A stretch of DNA of 64,000 nucleotides from an uncultured Veillonella sp. (GCF_900545795.1 NZ_URAR01000007.1:1-64000); one strand, 5' to 3'; counted from the first letter of the stretch, positions 27,835 through 37,472 are shown. A program made the numbers and translations. The notes: generated by a model not told the origin, from the sequence alone.

Positions 27835-28088
27835 TTCCAACAAACGAGATCTTAAAAGCGAGGTTCATAAGCCTAGCTAAAAGTGTATATTAAGGTAAAA
27901 AAAGGAATGCCCCTTCTCCAAGAAAACCACTATCTTAGCCATGATATCTTATATCCAAAGCATAAGATTCCCTTACTTCCAACAAACGAGGTCTTAAAAT
28001 CGAGTTGTTCAAGCCGAAAGAGATAACTTGCTGGAATATAGATAATAAAGAAAAATATATAAAAAGCAGGGCTTCTCCAAGAAAACCA
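27835..28088. repeat. Duplicated intergenic module
   Basis: A 28-bp element beginning TTCCAACAAACGAG occurs at 27835-27862 and 27977-28004 with two differences. CTTCTCCAAGAAAACCA follows each copy (27913-27929 and 28072-28088). The order is conserved, so this is a drifted tandem duplication of about 150 bp. The second copy merges into the terminator. This accounts for most of the 387-bp topB-helicase gap. Confidence 0.82.
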
Positions 28089-28119
28089 TTTCTGGGTTTT
28101 CGGGAGAAGCCCTGCTTTT
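28062..28119. terminator. Strong bidirectional terminator
   Basis: AAAAGCAGGGCTTCTCC and GGAGAAGCCCTGCTTTT form a perfect 17-bp stem, with an inner AAAACC/GGTTTT stem. It lies between topB (+) and the helicase (-). Confidence 0.92.
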
Positions 28120-28181
28120 ATTATTTCTAAATAAAGATTAGTAAAACAGCAAGCTATCTAAAGCCCTAGAACAGCTCGCCT

Positions 28182-29450
28182 TTACTTAGACCGAGAGCGT
28201 CTTACGCGCGTGTTCGCCCCCTTATGTCCAGTTGCCTTATGGCGTTTTGCCTTAGTAGCCTGATAATTAGAAGTGATTTTAGCTTTTTTAGGCGTCACTT
28301 CTTTCTTAGGTGCTTTTGCCTTGCCTTTAGTTTTAATTTGGCCATCGGCAGTGTATTTAGTCAAAGTGGCTTCAATAGCTCGCTCTATACGGCGTAGCCA
28401 GCTTTCGTCAGCGGCTGTAGCGAAGGTAATGGCTATACCTGATGTACCAGCACGGCCAGTACGACCAATGCGGTGAATATAATAATCTACATCATGAGGC
28501 ACATCATAGTTATATACATGGCTAATGCCTTCAATATCAATACCGCGAGCGGCAATATCAGTAGCCACTAAGATTTGCGTACGTGCACGAGCAAAGTCCT
28601 TTAGTATTTGAGTGCGTCGACCTTGGCTTAAGTCTCCATGAAGTTCACCAATATTAAACCCTGCTGCAGTTAATTCATAGGAGAGACGAATAGCGCCCTC
28701 TTTTTTATTACAGAATACAATGGCTAAATAAGGATTGTCCTCTTGTAGTTGTTTGATTAAGCGCTCTAATTTTTTTTCTTCTGAAACCATAAGGACTCGT
28801 TGCTCTATAGTATCAAGTGTTACATTAGAGCCCTTAACAGTTACCGACATAGGCTTTGTCATATAGGTTTTAGCGAGAGCTCGCACACGGTCAGGAATCG
28901 TAGCAGAGAAGAGAAGTAATTGGCGATTAGGATTTGTGTGCTCGATTAAAGACTCTACATCTGGTAAGAAGCCCATGTGAAGCATTTGATCGGCTTCGTC
29001 TAGGACTACCCGACGCACAGTTTCTAGTTGTAGAGAGCCACGCGCTACATGGTCCAGAAGTCGTCCTGGGGTACCTAGAATTACATGAGGCCGACGGCCT
29101 AATTGTTGCAGTTGACCTTCAATAGTGCGCCCTCCAATGAGGGGAAGGATATCCACTCCTAAGGCTTCACCCAAAGATTTAGCTGTATCTGATATTTGTT
29201 TTACTAGCTCACGAGTTGGCGCAATAATTAAAGCTTGCTCCTGGAATACTTCTACATTGATACGTTGAAGTATAGGAAGTAAGAAGGCCAAGGTTTTACC
29301 AGTGCCGGTCTGGGCTTTAGCGATTAAATCTACACCTTTAAAGGCTGGTGGTATTGCCTGCTCCTGAATCGGGGTGGGCTCTTTTATACCCTGCTTAGCT
29401 AGCAGGTCAATAAGGGCTTCAGTAACCCCTAGTGTTTTAAATGATTTCAT
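28182..29450 (-). CDS. DEAD-box RNA helicase (CshA-like)
   Basis: 422 residues. Q motif region EPTPIQEQAIP, Walker A AKAQTGTGKT, VLDEADQM (DEAD), LLFSATIP (SAT) and HRIGRTGRAG (motif VI). The C-terminal tail (about 365-422) is very Lys/Arg-rich, typical of RNA-binding helicases in cold-shock, ribosome assembly or RNA decay. The ATG at 29450 has GAAAGGA 8 nt upstream; a longer in-frame start 17 codons earlier lacks support. Confidence 0.9.
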   Translation of the reverse strand: MKSFKTLGVTEALIDLLAKQGIKEPTPIQEQAIPPAFKGVDLIAKAQTGTGKTLAFLLPILQRINVEVFQEQALIIAPTRELVKQISDTAKSLGEALGVDILPLIGGRTIEGQLQQLGRRPHVILGTPGRLLDHVARGSLQLETVRRVVLDEADQMLHMGFLPDVESLIEHTNPNRQLLLFSATIPDRVRALAKTYMTKPMSVTVKGSNVTLDTIEQRVLMVSEEKKLERLIKQLQEDNPYLAIVFCNKKEGAIRLSYELTAAGFNIGELHGDLSQGRRTQILKDFARARTQILVATDIAARGIDIEGISHVYNYDVPHDVDYYIHRIGRTGRAGTSGIAITFATAADESWLRRIERAIEATLTKYTADGQIKTKGKAKAPKKEVTPKKAKITSNYQATKAKRHKATGHKGANTRVRRSRSK

Positions 29451-29823
29451 AATGAATGTCCTTTCTTTATTTACAAGCTGCAAGAATGATTTGATGTACA
29501 AGGCTATATATGTTTGTCTAAGACCTTAGTAAATACATTTCAGCATATTTATATGTATCTATATTATCTATATTATTATAGCATAGAAGAGGATAAAGCT
29601 TAAATTCTTACGGGACATTTCTATATTAAACACGAGTCGTCTAAAATATAAACTCGATTAAACATGAAACGTATTAAATACTTTTATTAGTAGGTGGATA
29701 AATGTAGTCAGTGTCTCTATTTGCAAATTATAAGGCGTATGTCACTAAAGAATAACCCACTTATTAATCTGTATGAGTAAAGGATATATACTTTTTGCGA
29801 AATTTGCATATTGAAAACGTATT

Positions 29824-29842
29824 GAAAATGATTATTTATTAT
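29824..29842. promoter_or_regulatory. Weak Fur-box-like sequence
   Basis: GAAAATGATTATTTATTAT partly matches the 19-bp Fur consensus, mainly in its left half. It lies 316 bp before feoA in a gene-free AT-rich stretch (29451-30023) in which I see nothing else. Confidence 0.3.
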
Positions 29843-30023
29843 AGTGATTTTTGATAAAAATAGCCTATTTTAACTCATTTTAGTAAAAAGATAAACACTC
29901 TCAAATGAAAATGAAAGTATAATGAATAGGCTATACTATTAAACTCATTGGTGTATAAGGGATTGAGAATGAAAATTCAGTAATTTCGATATACTTCTAA
30001 AAGATTCGAAATGAAAGTGGTTA

Positions 30024-30076
30024 TTGAATTTATGGCTTCATGTGCTATAATCAAACTGTAATTATTTATCATTATT
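30024..30076 (+). promoter_or_regulatory. feo promoter with Fur-box-like operator
   Basis: TTGAAT (30024-30029), 16 bp, TATAAT (30046-30051). Just downstream, the reverse strand of 30058-30076 reads AATAATGATAAATAATTAC, matching about 13 of 19 positions of the Fur consensus and placed over the start of transcription. Iron repression of feoAB is inferred from this and from gene function. Confidence 0.65.
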
Positions 30077-30157
30077 GGCATAATGAAACATAAAAAATGT
30101 GATACCTATAAGTTTAGGGATGAAAGTATTGCGTTTTGCCAACAAGGAGGTGTAGGG

Positions 30158-30397
30158 ATGATAAAACAATTGGCACAGCTGAAGCCAGGAGAAGCAGGCG
30201 TGATTACTAACCTACGCGGAACTGGAAATATTAAACATCGTCTTATTGACATGGGTTTAGTTCCAGGTACTGCAGTGCGTGTAATCAAATTTGCTCCTCT
30301 CGGAGACCCTGTAGAAATAAAGGTAAAAAACTTTGACTTAGCTTTACGTGTAAGTGAAGCAGCAACAATCGACGTAGATACGAGTCAGGAGGCTTAG
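30158..30397 (+). CDS. feoA: Ferrous iron transport protein A
   Basis: 79 residues, SH3-like FeoA domain: QLKPGEAGVI, IKHRLIDMGLVPGTAVRVI and the C-terminal LALRVSEAATI. FeoA is a small cytoplasmic partner of FeoB. AAGGAGG lies 7 nt before the ATG at 30158; a frame open from 30083 adds 25 residues without homology. Two bases separate it from feoB. Confidence 0.93.
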   Translation: MIKQLAQLKPGEAGVITNLRGTGNIKHRLIDMGLVPGTAVRVIKFAPLGDPVEIKVKNFDLALRVSEAATIDVDTSQEA

Positions 30398-30398
30398 A

Positions 30399-32825
30399 AT
30401 GAGTGACCAAACTGCCACTACCATTCGCATTGCCTTAGCAGGGAATCCGAACTGTGGTAAAACAACAATTTTTAATAATATTACTGGATCTAAACAACAT
30501 GTAGGTAACTATCCAGGTGTTACAGTAGAAAAGAAAGAAGGGGAATGTAAGTTCAATGGTAGCGATTTACTATTTATCGACTTACCAGGTACTTATAGCT
30601 TAACAGCGCGCTCCCTAGATGAATTAGTAGCACGTAATACAATTATCAATGATGAACCAGATGTAATTGTTAATGTATTAGATGCTTCTAATTTAGAACG
30701 TAATCTTTATTTAGCAGCACAGCTAATTGAATTAGAGCGTCCTTTAGTGTTAGCCCTCAACATGTCTGATGTGGCCGAAGAAATGGGCATCAACATCGAT
30801 GTGAAAAAGCTTAGCGAACTTACTGGCGCTAGCATTGTTAAGACTGTAGGTCGCAACAATGTGGGGACAAAAGAATTACTTCAAGCTGTAGTGGATGTAA
30901 CGAAGCAAGAAGATATTCAACTAGCTACAGTAAATTATGGCGATTTATTAGAACCAGCTATTCAAAAGCTTGTAACTAAAATTGAAGAAGCGGGCACTAT
31001 TAGCTATCCAATTCGCTGGGTTGCCATTAAATTACTTGAAAATGACCATGATGTAGTAAATAAAGTAAAAGTGTTTGAAAATACTGAAGCAATTCTTATT
31101 GAAGCGGACGCACTTCGCGCAGAACTTAGTGGCAAAGTAGATTTAGAAATTATTTTCCAAGAATATCGCCATCGTTTTGCTGTTGCTACCTTCAATGAAT
31201 GTTTGCAAGGGGAAGCTAAAGAGCTTGAAACTAAATCAGATCGTATCGATAAAGTGCTAACTCATCGCGTATTAGGTCTTCCAATCTTCTTAGGCATTAT
31301 GTGGCTTTTATTTAATTTTGTAAATGAAATCGGTGCTTATCCACAAGGTTGGATTGAAGATGCATTCGCCGCGCTCGGTACTTGGGCGACTACAGTGATT
31401 CCAGAAGGACAATTACAATCTCTCGTAGTAGATGGTATCATCGCTGGGGTAGGGGCTGTTATGAGCTTCGTGCCACTTATCGTGCTTTTATTCTTAGGTA
31501 TTGCCTTCTTAGAAGACACTGGCTATATGGCACGTGCTGCTTTTGTAATGGACCGCGTAATGCGCGCTTGTGGTTTACATGGTAAATCATTTATTCCATT
31601 ATTAATCGGTTATGGTTGTAGTATTCCAGCCATCATGGGGGCGCGTATTTTAGATAATCGTCGCGACCGCATGATTACGATTCTCGTGTCTCAATTTATG
31701 ACTTGTAGTGCTCGTTTGCCAGTATATACCTTGTTTATTGGCGCCTTCTTCCCAGTTGGACAACGAGGCACTGCTTTGTTTGCTATTTACTTGGCAGGCA
31801 TTGTGTTAGCTGTTATTATGGCTAAAATTTTCCGTAAATTCTTATTCCCTGGTGAGTCTGAACCATTTGTTATGGAATTACCTCCATACCATATGCCAAC
31901 ACTTAAGAGTGTATTATTACACATGTGGGAACGCGCTGTTCTTTACTTAAAGAAAGCGGGCACTTTCATTTTAGCCGCATCAGTTATTATTTGGTTCTTA
32001 GCATCCTATCCTCAAGATGTTCAGTATTCCCAAGATTTCGATGCAGCTCGTGAAACTGTAACACAAACCTATGATGCAAAAGCAGATTCTATTTTAGCTC
32101 AAGCAGGTTTAACTACAGATGAGCAAAAAGAACCTGTTATGAACTTAGTAGATCAAATGACTGCTATTCAAGAAGAACAAGATGCTGCTGCAGAAGAAGA
32201 AGGGGCTGAAGAGGAAGCAGCTGAAGCAACAACTGCTGAAGCTACAGCTGACGAAACGACTGAAGCTACTAATGACGCATCAGTTGTTGAAGTGCCAGAA
32301 TATTTCAAAGGATTAGAAGCTGACAATGCTGCTTTATTCCCAGTAGCTTGGTCTATTTATCAAAATGATTTGGCAAAAGACGAAGAAATTGGCGAAATTG
32401 ATGAATTGCAAGCAGCAGAAAAAATTCAAGGTTCTTATGCTGCTATGATTGGTCGCACTATTGAGCCAATTATGCGTCCACTTGGCTTTGACTGGAAGAT
32501 GAGCGTATCCTTGATTACCGCTCTAGCAGCAAAAGAAGTTATGGTAAGTACCCTTGGTACGATTTATGCGGTAACTGCTGATGAAGAAAATGAACAACCA
32601 TTACAAGAGTATTTACGTCAAGACGAGTCCTTTACGCCACTAGTAGCGATAGGCTTGATGATGTTTGTACTTATTTACCCTCCATGTTTTGCAGCTATGG
32701 CTGTATTTAAACGTGAAGCAGGCGGTTGGGCATGGCTTGGATTCTTTATCCTTTACTCTTGCGCACTTGCGTGGGGGGCCGCGTTCCTCGTATATCATGT
32801 AGGTCACTTATTAGGATTCCAATAA
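30399..32825 (+). CDS. feoB: Ferrous iron transporter B
   Basis: 808 residues. The N-terminal G domain has GNPNCGKTTIFN (G1), the DLPGTYSL G3 motif and NMSD (G4), followed by the GDI-like helical region and the polytopic membrane domain with two Gate repeats. An unusual acidic Ala/Glu/Thr-rich insert (about residues 588-628) sits in the region between late transmembrane segments. FeoB imports Fe2+ across the cytoplasmic membrane, the main iron form for anaerobes. Confidence 0.96.
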   Translation: MSDQTATTIRIALAGNPNCGKTTIFNNITGSKQHVGNYPGVTVEKKEGECKFNGSDLLFIDLPGTYSLTARSLDELVARNTIINDEPDVIVNVLDASNLERNLYLAAQLIELERPLVLALNMSDVAEEMGINIDVKKLSELTGASIVKTVGRNNVGTKELLQAVVDVTKQEDIQLATVNYGDLLEPAIQKLVTKIEEAGTISYPIRWVAIKLLENDHDVVNKVKVFENTEAILIEADALRAELSGKVDLEIIFQEYRHRFAVATFNECLQGEAKELETKSDRIDKVLTHRVLGLPIFLGIMWLLFNFVNEIGAYPQGWIEDAFAALGTWATTVIPEGQLQSLVVDGIIAGVGAVMSFVPLIVLLFLGIAFLEDTGYMARAAFVMDRVMRACGLHGKSFIPLLIGYGCSIPAIMGARILDNRRDRMITILVSQFMTCSARLPVYTLFIGAFFPVGQRGTALFAIYLAGIVLAVIMAKIFRKFLFPGESEPFVMELPPYHMPTLKSVLLHMWERAVLYLKKAGTFILAASVIIWFLASYPQDVQYSQDFDAARETVTQTYDAKADSILAQAGLTTDEQKEPVMNLVDQMTAIQEEQDAAAEEEGAEEEAAEATTAEATADETTEATNDASVVEVPEYFKGLEADNAALFPVAWSIYQNDLAKDEEIGEIDELQAAEKIQGSYAAMIGRTIEPIMRPLGFDWKMSVSLITALAAKEVMVSTLGTIYAVTADEENEQPLQEYLRQDESFTPLVAIGLMMFVLIYPPCFAAMAVFKREAGGWAWLGFFILYSCALAWGAAFLVYHVGHLLGFQ

Positions 32826-32833
32826 TAGAGTTA

Positions 32834-32886
32834 TATAGTGACGAAGGCTTATGTAGCATTGTGTTTACATAAGTCTTCACGCTATA
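32834..32886 (+). other. Long hairpin after feoB
   Basis: TATAGTGACGAAGGCTTATG and the complementary ATAAGTCTTCACGCTATA flank a short loop; pairing is good with small interruptions. No clear T run follows, so it may protect the feoAB mRNA end or be a weak terminator. The remaining 32887-33172 is AT-rich without a visible gene. Confidence 0.5.
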
Positions 32887-33172
32887 TGTTCATAAAAATT
32901 CTTTGTAAATTTTTTGTAAGAATATATATCAAATACCCTTTTGGAGCTTTATATAGATTATATTCGAACTTTATTCACCTAAAGGCTTATATTTAGGGCT
33001 CTATTAATAAAAGTTAATTTTTATATTAAGTAGTGGATAATGAGAATAAACAATATTCCCACCCATTCCTAATTGATAATAAATAACTGATAAAGAGTGA
33101 GAATTTAATGGGTGCCTATGTTTGTAAGGCGTTTTCTTTAAAATGTTATTGATAAAATTAAAAGGATGGTGT

Positions 33173-33370
33173 ATGATAATGGAGAACCTAATAGTTTATC
33201 TCATCGGATTAATTGCTGTATTGTTTGTCGCCCGCAAAGCCTATCAGACTATGTCTGGCAAAGGCGGTTGTAGTTGTGACTGCGGTGGTAAAGGTGGTAA
33301 AAACACCATGAACACTGAAGGCACTGGTTGTGGTTGCTGCAGTGGTGCCATGACAAATAAAAAGGCTTAA
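33173..33370 (+). CDS. FeoB-associated Cys-rich membrane protein
   Basis: 65 residues: one N-terminal membrane helix (about 4-21) then a glycine/cysteine-rich tail with CSCDCGG and CGCC. Small proteins of this plan often follow feoB in Firmicutes and are thought to aid ferrous uptake or metal handling; the mechanism is not established. The ATG at 33173 lies 7 nt after AAGGA. It is 347 bp from feoB, so it may have its own promoter. Confidence 0.85.
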   Translation: MIMENLIVYLIGLIAVLFVARKAYQTMSGKGGCSCDCGGKGGKNTMNTEGTGCGCCSGAMTNKKA

Positions 33371-33453
33371 TACAGCTATAATCTAGTGCATACGCACAGC
33401 AAAGATAGTTAATTACATGATGTAAGATATATCATATGAGATAGGGCAAAAGT

Positions 33454-33492
33454 AGCCAAGGTTCAATATTCTTTGATCCTTGGCTGTTTTTA
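33454..33492 (+). terminator. Terminator after the Cys-rich gene
   Basis: AGCCAAGG (33454-33461) pairs with CCTTGGCT (33478-33485), followed by GTTTTTAT. Confidence 0.8.
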
Positions 33493-33551
33493 TACAATTG
33501 TGTTTTACAGTTTTATTACATTTAATTCCCCGGAGAAAGGTTGGATCTAGT

Positions 33552-33830
33552 ATGTTTAAAGTAGACAAAACAAAAGTAAAAAACGCTAATTTATTTGCAG
33601 CAGGTTTAGCTCTTGGTACAGTTGGTTTAAAAGTGTTAACTAGCAAAGACGCTAAAAAAGTGTATGCTAATGTAGTAGCTGCTGGCATTCGCGCTAAAGA
33701 CAGCATTATGCAAACAGCAGAAAAAGTACAAGCTTCTAGCGATAGCATTTTAGCTGATGCACAAGAAATTAATGAAAAACGTCGTGAAGAAGACGCTTTA
33801 TTAGAAGTGGAAGAGAGTGAAGAAAAATAA
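33552..33830 (+). CDS. DUF6110-like small protein
   Basis: 92 residues: an N-terminal hydrophobic stretch (NLFAAGLALGTVGLKVL, about 12-28) and then a charged helical, probably coiled-coil region ending in Glu-rich sequence. It resembles small proteins annotated DUF6110 beside heavy-metal ATPases. Its stop overlaps the start of the P-type ATPase (TAATG), so the two are almost surely co-translated. It may be a subunit or chaperone of the pump; that is inference. Confidence 0.65.
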   Translation: MFKVDKTKVKNANLFAAGLALGTVGLKVLTSKDAKKVYANVVAAGIRAKDSIMQTAEKVQASSDSILADAQEINEKRREEDALLEVEESEEK

Positions 33831-35926
33831 TGCTGAAGTTTTCGGTTAGTCAAAGATTATCGAAACGACTTCACGTAAAGGTATCCGGATGGTTATTTGA
33901 CGATGCACAAGCTGCTTATGTAGAAGATGAGTTAATGAAGAATCCGGCTATTAGTAAAGCCAAGTTCTTTACTCGCTCCCGCGATTTAATCATCACTCAC
34001 AATGGCAATGAAATGGCCGTGCGTGATGCTATCTTAGGACTTCGTCAACTCGATTTAACAGCGGCCCCTGCATTGACTGAATATTCCCCACGACTTGTGA
34101 ATCGCAAGTATCGTGAATCCATGATTGGTCAGACCTTATTATACATTGGTAAACGCGTATTATTGCCAATGCCAGTTAGGATGGCATGGAATTGGGTAAG
34201 TGCAGTAAAATTTGTAAAACAAGCTATTACTATGTTATGGCATCGCAAGCTAACAGTTGAAGTTCTTGACGGAGTAGCTATAGCTGTATCAATGCTCCGC
34301 GGCGATTTCTCTACGGCTGGTGCTATTATGTACTTATTAGGCATTGGTGAAACCCTTGAAGAGTGGACCCTTCGCAAGTCTGTTTTAAACCTAGCAGAAA
34401 GTATGTCTTTAAATGTAGACAAAGTCTGGGTAAAGGTGGATGGTGTAGAAGTAAGTCGCCCAGTGGCTGAAGTGCAAGAAGGAGACCAAGTCGTTTTACG
34501 TCAAGGCGAAGTCGTTCCTTTAGACGGCGTTGTTGTAGAGGGCGTCGTACTTGTTAATGAAAGCTCCATGACTGGTGAGCCAGAGCCGGTTCGTCGCGAT
34601 GAAGGTACTTCTATATATGCTGGTACTGTAGTCGATGAAGGTTCTTGTGTTATCGAAGTACGTGGTAATTCTAAATCCTCTCGCTATGAACAAATTGTAA
34701 CTCTCATTGAAGAGTCCGAACAGATGAAATCAGGGATGGAGCAAAAAGCCTTCCGTATGGCCGATAAATTAGTGCCTATTAGCTTTGCTGGTACAGTACT
34801 TACGTATTTATTAACGCGCAATACGATGAAAGCTTTATCCTTCTTGATGGTTGATTTCTCTTGCGCCTTAAAGCTTAGCATTCCACTAGCTGTATTGTCT
34901 GCTATGGAAGAAGCCTCCAAGCGTGGTATTACCGTAAAGGGCGGTAAGTTCTTAGAACAAATTGCTGCAGTTGATGTAGTGGTATTTGATAAAACAGGTA
35001 CTTTGACTAAGGCTGAGCCCGTATTTGAACAAATTATTACATTTGAAGGCAATGACCCTGATGATATGCTCATGTTAGCCGCTTGTTTAGAGGAGCATTT
35101 CCCTCACTCTATGGCGAAAGCTGTGGTGAATGCAGCGGAACAACATAATCTACCACATAAGGAAAAACATTCTTCCAAGCTAGAGTACATCGTAGCTCAT
35201 GGAATTGCTTCTAAAGTGGGGAATCGTAAATGTCGTATTGGCAGTGCTCATTTTATCTTTGAAGATGAAAAGACTGTCATTCCGCCAGATGAAATGGATA
35301 AATTTAATAATTTACCAGACTCCTCCTCCCATTTATATCTCGCCATTAGCGGTCGTTTAGCAGCTGTGCTGTGCATAAAGGATCCTGTGCGTGATGAAGC
35401 GGCGCAAGTGGTAAAAGAATTGCACGAATTAGGCGTGAAGAAAATTGTCATGATGACTGGTGATAGTAAGCGCAATGCAGAGCGTGTAGCGCGAGAAATT
35501 GGCATTGATGAAGTGCATGCCGAAGTATTGCCAGGCGACAAAGCGGCCTATGTAAAACAAGCTAAAAGTGAAGGCTATACTGTGATGATGGTAGGCGATG
35601 GAATCAATGATTCCCCAGCTTTATCAGAAGCACATGTAGGTGTGGCCATGAATGAAGGGGCGCCAATTGCGCAAAAAATTGCCAATGTAACCGTTTCTTC
35701 TGATGACTTAACTAGCATTGTTGACCTTCGTCGCATTGCTATGAAGCTTATGGACCGCATTCAGTTTAATTACAATTCCATTGTTGGTGTTAATGGTGGC
35801 TTAGTAGGGCTTGGTTTATTCCAAGTACTTACACCAAGTACAACAGCATGGATGCACAATTTATTTACTTTAGGCATTGGTTTACGCAGTATGACTCCAT
35901 TATTGCCAGAAGGAAATAAAAAATAA
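33830..35926 (+). CDS. Atypical P1B-type metal-transporting ATPase
   Basis: 698 residues. P-type core: MTGEPEP actuator loop, DKTGTLT with phosphorylated Asp387, MMTGDSKRNAERVA and MVGDGINDSPAL. The N-terminal HMA-like domain (about 1-75) has no CxxC. The membrane metal-site motif, CPC or SPC in most P1B pumps, reads FSCALKLSIP (Cys345, no proline before it), and the nucleotide-domain His-Pro reads His426-Ser. Metal identity is therefore uncertain. Its place just after feo genes suggests Fe2+ or Mn2+ efflux, as an inference. Confidence 0.82.
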   Translation: MLKFSVSQRLSKRLHVKVSGWLFDDAQAAYVEDELMKNPAISKAKFFTRSRDLIITHNGNEMAVRDAILGLRQLDLTAAPALTEYSPRLVNRKYRESMIGQTLLYIGKRVLLPMPVRMAWNWVSAVKFVKQAITMLWHRKLTVEVLDGVAIAVSMLRGDFSTAGAIMYLLGIGETLEEWTLRKSVLNLAESMSLNVDKVWVKVDGVEVSRPVAEVQEGDQVVLRQGEVVPLDGVVVEGVVLVNESSMTGEPEPVRRDEGTSIYAGTVVDEGSCVIEVRGNSKSSRYEQIVTLIEESEQMKSGMEQKAFRMADKLVPISFAGTVLTYLLTRNTMKALSFLMVDFSCALKLSIPLAVLSAMEEASKRGITVKGGKFLEQIAAVDVVVFDKTGTLTKAEPVFEQIITFEGNDPDDMLMLAACLEEHFPHSMAKAVVNAAEQHNLPHKEKHSSKLEYIVAHGIASKVGNRKCRIGSAHFIFEDEKTVIPPDEMDKFNNLPDSSSHLYLAISGRLAAVLCIKDPVRDEAAQVVKELHELGVKKIVMMTGDSKRNAERVAREIGIDEVHAEVLPGDKAAYVKQAKSEGYTVMMVGDGINDSPALSEAHVGVAMNEGAPIAQKIANVTVSSDDLTSIVDLRRIAMKLMDRIQFNYNSIVGVNGGLVGLGLFQVLTPSTTAWMHNLFTLGIGLRSMTPLLPEGNKK

Positions 35927-35939
35927 TAAGTTATAAAGT

Positions 35940-35978
35940 CCTCTAAGGCTAGTTTAAGCTAGCTTTAGGGGATTTTTT
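35940..35978 (+). terminator. Terminator after the ATPase
   Basis: CCTCTAAGGCTAG pairs with CTAGCTTTAGGGG, followed by T6. Confidence 0.85.
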
Positions 35979-36043
35979 ATTGAGTTTTAAGCCTACCTAT
36001 AGTAGAATAAAGCTATTGAGTTGATTTACTAGGAGGTTAGTCC

Positions 36044-36445
36044 ATGAAAGTTCTTGCCGATATTATGGTGCGTACTTTATATATGAGCTTTTTTATTATT
36101 TTAGTACCTCTCGGTGCTTATACTATACATAATGGATCGAGTGCCACTGTGGCACTGGTAAGCTATTTAGTCTTATCCATCTGCATTCCACTATTTTACT
36201 TATCTTCTAAGCGAAGTGGTTTTGGTCCGAAGGAATTGCGTATTGGGCGCGTTTTATATGTAGTGGCTTGGCTCAGCGTGCAAGTTTTAACATATAAATC
36301 ATTCTTTGTAGGGGATTTTTCTTTTTTGTGGAATTTACCTACCATTGGTCGTGATATAGCGTTTATTGTAGTTATGTACGTTCAAGTGGTATTATCTTTA
36401 TCTATTAGTTATGGTTTGACGCGTATCCTTAGAAAGGGGAACTAA
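36044..36445 (+). CDS. Small polytopic membrane protein, function unknown
   Basis: 133 residues with about four hydrophobic segments (roughly 10-28, 33-53, 68-86, 101-124). An AGGAGGT site precedes the ATG. I do not recognise the family. One base separates it from the next membrane-protein gene, so the two probably act together. Confidence 0.75.
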   Translation: MKVLADIMVRTLYMSFFIILVPLGAYTIHNGSSATVALVSYLVLSICIPLFYLSSKRSGFGPKELRIGRVLYVVAWLSVQVLTYKSFFVGDFSFLWNLPTIGRDIAFIVVMYVQVVLSLSISYGLTRILRKGN

Positions 36446-36446
36446 G

Positions 36447-37427
36447 TTGAAAAATTTATTGCGTATGACTCTTTTGGGGGCTTTAGTTGTAGTTCCTGTT
36501 TCTATTATTGCTATGGCCGTGGGCGGCATGCTCGTAGGGATTCCATTGTATGTGGCGTTAGCTTTGTTTATGCCATTTTGGCTACGTCGTCAAGAGCGTT
36601 TAAAGCCATATGTAGAGTATCCATGGCGTGGTGGTTTATATTTTTATAGCTGGTTTGGTTGGGTTATTTTCTTTTACATGGGTGAGCGCGTAGCGCCACT
36701 TCAAATGCCTGGGCAAACATTAGGGGAATTGCTCCTTCTATGGTTTGGTATCTTCTTGCTTGGCTATATTGGAATGTCTCTTACGGCAGCTGTATTAGCT
36801 TTATTCTTTAAGCGCCCACGCATTAATCCTTGGCTGGATGAAACCTTAGATATTGCTGTATATGCATTACCGATTCCAATGCTTCTCATTGGGGATATTT
36901 TATTTATGAATTTAGGTGGCCTAAGTGTATCCTTAGAAACACAGGCTATGATTTTAGATACGCTAAATCTCTTTATTCTTTTATTAGTAGTTTGTACGAT
37001 GGGTTCTATTGCCTTTTATTTATTCCCTCGTCATGAAGTGCGTAAAGCATTCCGCTTATTGCGAATTTTAATTACTGCTTTTGTGTGGCTTGCCATTAAT
37101 GGACATATTTTTGCCGGTGGTTGGCTACCAGAGTTTGTGAGAAATTCGGCGGACTTAATTTTCCCAGCTTTTAGAGGAAATCCATTGGTATATGTGTCGC
37201 CAGCACTAATTCAGCTCATTATTATTGGCATTGCTAATGGTATTGGTTTAGGTGTTGAATCTGGTTTGACTAAATTACAAGGGCGCTTTAAATCGCAAGA
37301 AGAGATTGTGCGCACTAAAGTAGAAGATGTTATGAAAACCAATGTGCCGGAATCTGATGATGTGCGAGCTGCTGAGGAAGCTAAAAAAGCAAAACAGGCA
37401 GCTAAGAAAGCGCGTAAAAAGCGTTAA
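36447..37427 (+). CDS. Polytopic membrane protein, function unknown
   Basis: 326 residues, TTG start after GGGGAA. About seven or eight hydrophobic segments run from residue 8 to 275, with aromatic-rich loops (YPWRGGLYFYSWFGW). The C-terminal 50 residues are cytoplasmic-type and end in a Lys/Ala-rich tail. No transporter or enzyme motif is recognisable. It shares an operon with the preceding small membrane protein. Confidence 0.72.
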   Translation: MKNLLRMTLLGALVVVPVSIIAMAVGGMLVGIPLYVALALFMPFWLRRQERLKPYVEYPWRGGLYFYSWFGWVIFFYMGERVAPLQMPGQTLGELLLLWFGIFLLGYIGMSLTAAVLALFFKRPRINPWLDETLDIAVYALPIPMLLIGDILFMNLGGLSVSLETQAMILDTLNLFILLLVVCTMGSIAFYLFPRHEVRKAFRLLRILITAFVWLAINGHIFAGGWLPEFVRNSADLIFPAFRGNPLVYVSPALIQLIIIGIANGIGLGVESGLTKLQGRFKSQEEIVRTKVEDVMKTNVPESDDVRAAEEAKKAKQAAKKARKKR

Positions 37428-37472
37428 AAGCGTGACAAAATAAGTCAGTTTGTAATTAAAATGACTACAATC

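Noticed and set aside
33413..33853. Minus-strand open frame of 146 codons
   Set aside because: It is the antisense of the DUF6110-like gene and runs through the terminator at 33454; its composition is that of a shadow frame.
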